Origin: Stappia indica
GTDB taxonomy: Bacteria; Pseudomonadota; Alphaproteobacteria; Rhizobiales; Stappiaceae
Direction: 5' to 3'
NCBI RefSeq assembly: GCF_001696535.1
Contig: NZ_MBQE01000001.1
Coordinates: forward strand, 496,001 to 560,000
DNA length: 64,000 bases
Shown here: in pieces, positions 60,952 to 64,000 of the stretch
How the letters are laid out: each line of letters opens with the position of its first letter
How positions within the stretch are numbered: the first letter of the stretch is position 1
Notes under the pieces: model-generated
The model's input: the letters and a program-made list of their open reading frames with translations, nothing else
Database searches by the model: none
Told to the model about the DNA's origin: nothing
Position numbers and translations under genes: made by a program

Positions 60952-61536
60952 TCAATGAGAAGAAGGAATATGGACGCCTTCGCCGTCGGGCCGGATCTCG
61001 GCCGCCATCCGCCCCTTGGGGCCCTGGCCGAAGCGCACCATCACGGTCTGGCCGGGGCGCAGTTCGGTGATGCCGAAGCGCCGCAGCGTCTCCATGTGCA
61101 CGAAGATGTCTTCCGTGCCCTCGCCCTGGGTCAGGAAGCCGAAGCCCTTGACCCGGTTGAACCATTTCACGACCGCCGGCTCGTAGCCGCCTTCCGGCGT
61201 CACCTGCACGTGGGTGCGCGAGGGCGGCAGCTGCGAGGGGTGCACGGCGGTGGATTCGTCCATCGACAGCACGCGGAAGGCCTGCAGCCCCCTGGCGCCC
61301 GGCGTCACTTCGCAGACGATCCGTGCGCCCTCGTAGGCGGTGCGGAACCCGTCGCGTCGCAAGCAGGTCACATGCAGGAGAATGTCGGGCTGCCCGTCGT
61401 CGGGCACGATGAAGCCGTAGCCCTTGGCCACGTCGAACCATTTGATCGAGCCCGCGACGACCGTCAGGTCGACCCCGGAATCCTCCGATCCCGTGTCACG
61501 CGAGGCCACAACCGGCTTTGCCCCCAAGTCCTTCAT
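60952..61536 (-). CDS. Double cold-shock-domain protein
   Basis: 194 residues with two CspA-type OB folds: first about 40-105 ([31 protein letters not shown]), second about 130-190 ([33 protein letters not shown]). Both have the RNP1-like KGYGF/KGFGF motif; the second is closer to consensus. They bind single-stranded RNA or DNA and probably act as RNA chaperones. An N-terminal 35-residue polar tail precedes domain 1. ATG at 61536. Two-domain Csps of this length are typical of Hyphomicrobiales. Confidence 0.92.
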   Translation of the reverse strand: MKDLGAKPVVASRDTGSEDSGVDLTVVAGSIKWFDVAKGYGFIVPDDGQPDILLHVTCLRRDGFRTAYEGARIVCEVTPGARGLQAFRVLSMDESTAVHPSQLPPSRTHVQVTPEGGYEPAVVKWFNRVKGFGFLTQGEGTEDIFVHMETLRRFGITELRPGQTVMVRFGQGPKGRMAAEIRPDGEGVHIPSSH

Positions 61537-61907
61537 AGTCCCGCCTCTGATACGCCGTAAGCTGGATCCGTGAGTGCACAACCGGAAAACCACCGATTCC
61601 GCTGATCAAGGATAGCATCCCACGGCACTGGAACCAGTCCATTTTGCGACAAAAGTGCCATGGTTACCCTTGTGCAACAGTTTCTCCGGCTCAGCGTGAT
61701 TCGCAAGCCCAAGCGGAGGCGGCCGCACGGGAAAGATCGCACCCCTCCATTGAAGTCGCCGCGCAAGGCCATATTCTCTTGCGCGGAACCCGGCGCCGCG
61801 CGCGTCGTTCTTTTTTTTCGCGGGCCGTTCCGGCCGCTGCACCCGCTGGGGGCCAGCCGCCGCAAAGCACCGCACAGCACGAAACCGCACAGCACCAAGA
61901 GGCATAC
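61537..61907. other. Divergent intergenic region csp / gloA
   Basis: 371 nt between divergent starts. It holds a small dyad ACTGG-AA-CCAGT (about 61628-61639) and an eight-T run near 61810. Sequence upstream of 61590 would form the long 5' leader usual for cold-shock mRNAs, but I cannot identify a defined element or promoter. Confidence 0.4.
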
Positions 61908-62348
61908 ATGCGCTACCTGCACACCATGGTCCGCGTCCGCGACATCGACGAGTCGCTCGATTTCTACTGCAACAAGATGGGCATGCAGGAAGTGCGCCGC
62001 CACGAGAGCGAGGCCGGCCGCTTCACGCTGATCTTCCTCGCCGCGTCCGAGGACGTCGAGGCCGTCAGGAACGGCCAGGCGCCGGCGCTTGAGCTCACCT
62101 ACAACTGGGACCCGGAAGACTATCAGGGCGGCCGCAATTTCGGCCACCTCGCCTATGAGGTCGACGACATCTACGAGACCTGCGCCAAGCTCCAGGCCGC
62201 CGGCGTCACCATCAACCGCCCGCCGCGCGACGGCCGCATGGCCTTCGTCCGCTCGCCGGACAACATCTCCATCGAGCTGCTGCAGAAGGGCGAGGCGCAG
62301 GCGCCGCAGGAGCCCTGGGCCTCCATGGGCAACACCGGCAGCTGGTAA
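61908..62348 (+). CDS. gloA: Glyoxalase I (lactoylglutathione lyase)
   Basis: 146-residue VOC-fold metalloenzyme converting the methylglyoxal-glutathione adduct to S-lactoylglutathione. Metal ligands in order: His in [18 protein letters not shown], Glu in [13 protein letters not shown], His in [16 protein letters not shown] and Glu in [12 protein letters not shown]. The H-E-H-E set and length match the Ni/Co-type bacterial GloA. AGAGGCATAC precedes the ATG at 61908. Single gene; downstream lies tRNA-Glu. Confidence 0.95.
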   Translation: MRYLHTMVRVRDIDESLDFYCNKMGMQEVRRHESEAGRFTLIFLAASEDVEAVRNGQAPALELTYNWDPEDYQGGRNFGHLAYEVDDIYETCAKLQAAGVTINRPPRDGRMAFVRSPDNISIELLQKGEAQAPQEPWASMGNTGSW

Positions 62349-62490
62349 CACCGGCTTGCGGAGGGGCGCCCGGCGCCCCTCCCTTTTCCCGGGCTCAGCC
62401 GCATCTTCACGAGCCTGTGGACGACGCGTCACCTACCCCCTTGCCCGGCGCGAGAAAGCTGCTTATAACCCGCGCACATCGACGGACCGG

Positions 62491-62566
62491 GCGCCCATCG
62501 TCTAGCGGTCTAGGACGCCGCCCTTTCACGGCGGAAACACGGGTTCGAGTCCCGTTGGGCGTGCCA
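62491..62566 (+). tRNA. tRNA-Glu (TTC anticodon)
   Basis: Acceptor GCGCCCA/TGGGCGT, anticodon stem GCCGC/GCGGA-like around CCTTTCACG (anticodon TTC) and T arm ACGGG-TTCGAGT-CCCGT. The CCA is encoded. The pattern ATCGTCTAGCGGT is characteristic of tRNA-Glu. Confidence 0.95.
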
Positions 62567-62724
62567 CTCCGTCGCTGTTATCTCCCCGACATCGTTGCTG
62601 TACGTAATCGCCGCCTGCGGCGACCCCATGCCTTGGCAAGGCGGCGGCATCCGCGCCGTCACGCGCCCGCAACATCGCGCGGCTATACGGCGCCGTTCGC
62701 GACCACGAGGCAGGAGAGGACGAC

Positions 62725-63984
62725 GTGACGAGGAGCACCTCCGTCCCGCGAAAACAGACGACGCCCCCTGCGCCGCAGTCGCACGGCACCGCTGGCGAGG
62801 TCTTCCGCGCCTTTCTCAAGCTCGGCCTCACCTCCTTCGGCGGCCCCATCGCCCATCTCGGCTATTTCCGCGAGGAACTGGTGTTGCGCCGCAAGTGGCT
62901 GGACGAGGCCGCCTATGCCGATCTCGTCGCCCTGTGCCAGTTCCTGCCCGGCCCCGCCTCCAGCCAGGTCGGCTTCGCGCTCGGGCTGGTGCGCGCCGGC
63001 CCGCTCGGCGCCCTTGCCGCCTGGACCGCCTTCACGCTTCCCTCCGCCTTGCTGCTCGCCGCCTTCGCGCTCAGTGCGCCGCTGTTCGCCGACCCCCTCG
63101 GCCAGGGCCTCGTCGCGGGGCTGAAGCTCGTGGCCGTTGCCATCATCGCCCATGCGGTGCTCGGCATGGCCCGGGCCCTGTGCCCCGACCGGGAGCGGGC
63201 GACACTGGCGCTCGCCGCCGCCGCCATCGTCCTGCTCGTTGCCGGGCCGCTGGCCCAGGTCGCCGCCATCGCGCTCGCCGCGCTGGCCGGTCTCACCTTG
63301 AGGCTTCCCGCGGCCGGCGCCGCAACTGGCGGCACGCCTGCCCCCGCCTCCCGCGCGCCCGTTTCCCGCCTCGCGGGCCTTGTCTGCCTGGCGCTGTTCG
63401 TCCTGCTGCTGGTCGGCTTGCCGCTTGCCCAGCTTGTCGCGCCCTCGCAGGCGCTTGCCGTGCTCGATGCCTTCTACCGCGCCGGCGCGCTGGTCTTCGG
63501 CGGCGGCCATGTGGTGTTGCCGCTGCTGGAGGCCGAGGTCGTGCGCAGCGGCTGGGTCGACGCGCAGAGCTTCCTTGCCGGCTACGGCGCGGCGCAGGCC
63601 GTGCCCGGTCCGCTCTTCACCTTCGCCGCCTATCTCGGCGCGGTGATCGCCCTGCCGCAGGGCGCTGTATTCGGGGCCACGCTGGCGCTTGTCGCGATCT
63701 TCCTGCCGGGCCTGCTGCTGCTCGTCGGCGTGCTGCCGTTCTGGCACGCGTTCCGCGCCCGCACCGGCGCGCGCGCCGCGATGGCCGGGGCCAATGCCGC
63801 CGTCGTCGGCATCCTGGGTGCCGCGCTCTACGATCCGGTCTTCACCAGCGCGGTCACGACGCCGGCGCAGTTCACTTTGGCGCTCGCCTGTCTCGTGCTG
63901 CTGACCGCGTGGAAGGCGCCGCCCTGGGTGGCGGTCCTCGTCGGCGGGCTCGGCGGCATGCTGATCGGAGCCACAGGATGGTAG
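62725..63984 (+). CDS. chrA: Chromate transporter ChrA
   Basis: 419 residues, inner-membrane CHR-family protein with two homologous halves. Half signatures: FLKLGLTSFGGPIAHLGYF with QFLPGPASSQVGFALG in the first, and AGALVFGGGHVVLPLLEAE with GYGAAQAVPGPLFTFAAYLG in the second. The full-length (two-domain) form exports chromate driven by the proton gradient; sulfate-like substrates have also been proposed. GTG start at 62725 with AGGAGAGG 7 nt upstream. No chrB regulator is beside it, so chromate-specific induction is uncertain. Downstream sequence is cut by the window end. Confidence 0.93.
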   Translation: MTRSTSVPRKQTTPPAPQSHGTAGEVFRAFLKLGLTSFGGPIAHLGYFREELVLRRKWLDEAAYADLVALCQFLPGPASSQVGFALGLVRAGPLGALAAWTAFTLPSALLLAAFALSAPLFADPLGQGLVAGLKLVAVAIIAHAVLGMARALCPDRERATLALAAAAIVLLVAGPLAQVAAIALAALAGLTLRLPAAGAATGGTPAPASRAPVSRLAGLVCLALFVLLLVGLPLAQLVAPSQALAVLDAFYRAGALVFGGGHVVLPLLEAEVVRSGWVDAQSFLAGYGAAQAVPGPLFTFAAYLGAVIALPQGAVFGATLALVAIFLPGLLLLVGVLPFWHAFRARTGARAAMAGANAAVVGILGAALYDPVFTSAVTTPAQFTLALACLVLLTAWKAPPWVAVLVGGLGGMLIGATGW

Positions 63985-64000
63985 AGATCGGGGTCTATGG

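Overview
The window is GC-rich, gene-dense chromosomal DNA from an alphaproteobacterium. It most likely belongs to the Hyphomicrobiales (rhizobia and relatives), perhaps near Stappia/Roseibium. That placement is inferred from an aapJQMP amino-acid transporter, a suf operon that begins with its own cysteine desulfurase, a DUF2865 protein, a mitochondrial-type complex I accessory subunit, an Irr-box-like site and rhizobial-style palindromic repeats. I see no rRNA operon, prophage, plasmid module or CRISPR array. The one plausible mobile element is a 264-bp MITE-like insertion.

Layout. 1-7.2 kb (all minus): the 5' part of an Atm1-like ABC exporter, its coupled ArsR regulator, rarD, citramalate synthase (cimA), a GFA-type zinc protein, a DUF559 protein and cysS. 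7.5-13.3 kb: a YcbB-type L,D-transpeptidase, a SqrR/BigR-like ArsR regulator, creA, a small membrane protein, a MarR regulator and an exported DUF2865 protein. 13.3-21.4 kb (minus): gltX, two MFS transporters, nadE, a CheY-like receiver and class II DAHP synthase. 21.7-26.2 kb (plus): a six-gene periplasmic copper-handling cluster. 26.2-28.1 kb: a gamma-glutamylcyclotransferase-like protein and a class V aminotransferase-fold enzyme. 28.2-35.4 kb (minus): the Fe-S assembly operon sufS2-B-C-D-S-T-A, with candidate Irr and dyad sites upstream. 35.7-38.4 kb: an alpha/beta hydrolase, gph and an acyltransferase-like protein. 39.0-42.3 kb: a GlxA-type regulator and a PTS-EIIC/EAL fusion. 42.8-47.4 kb (minus): aapJQMP. 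47.7-51.4 kb: metC, an ArnT-like protein with an altered catalytic motif and a calcineurin-type phosphodiesterase. 51.7-60 kb: a PAS-GGDEF-EAL protein, a PAS-PAS chemoreceptor, acdS/acdR, tRNAs and a MetOD1/diguanylate cyclase pair. 60-64 kb: DUF192, a double cold-shock protein, gloA, tRNA-Glu and chrA.

How genes work together. The suf operon is a complete Fe-S assembly line: two cysteine desulfurases, the SufBCD scaffold, a MIP18-family maturation factor and an A-type carrier. The copper cluster holds a His-rich exported protein, a lipoprotein, a TolC-like channel, a Tat-exported multicopper oxidase, a cupredoxin and a CusF-like chaperone, but no inner-membrane pump and no regulator. Three c-di-GMP enzymes lie within 20 kb. 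AcdR and AcdS form the classic divergent ACC-deaminase unit.

The most unusual gene is the EIIC-EAL fusion. It joins a complete-looking sugar-permease membrane domain, without any EIIB or EIIA phosphorylation domain, to an apparently active c-di-GMP phosphodiesterase. This suggests a transporter-derived transmembrane sensor. A 264-bp inverted-repeat element has inserted precisely into its stop codon and re-created a stop.
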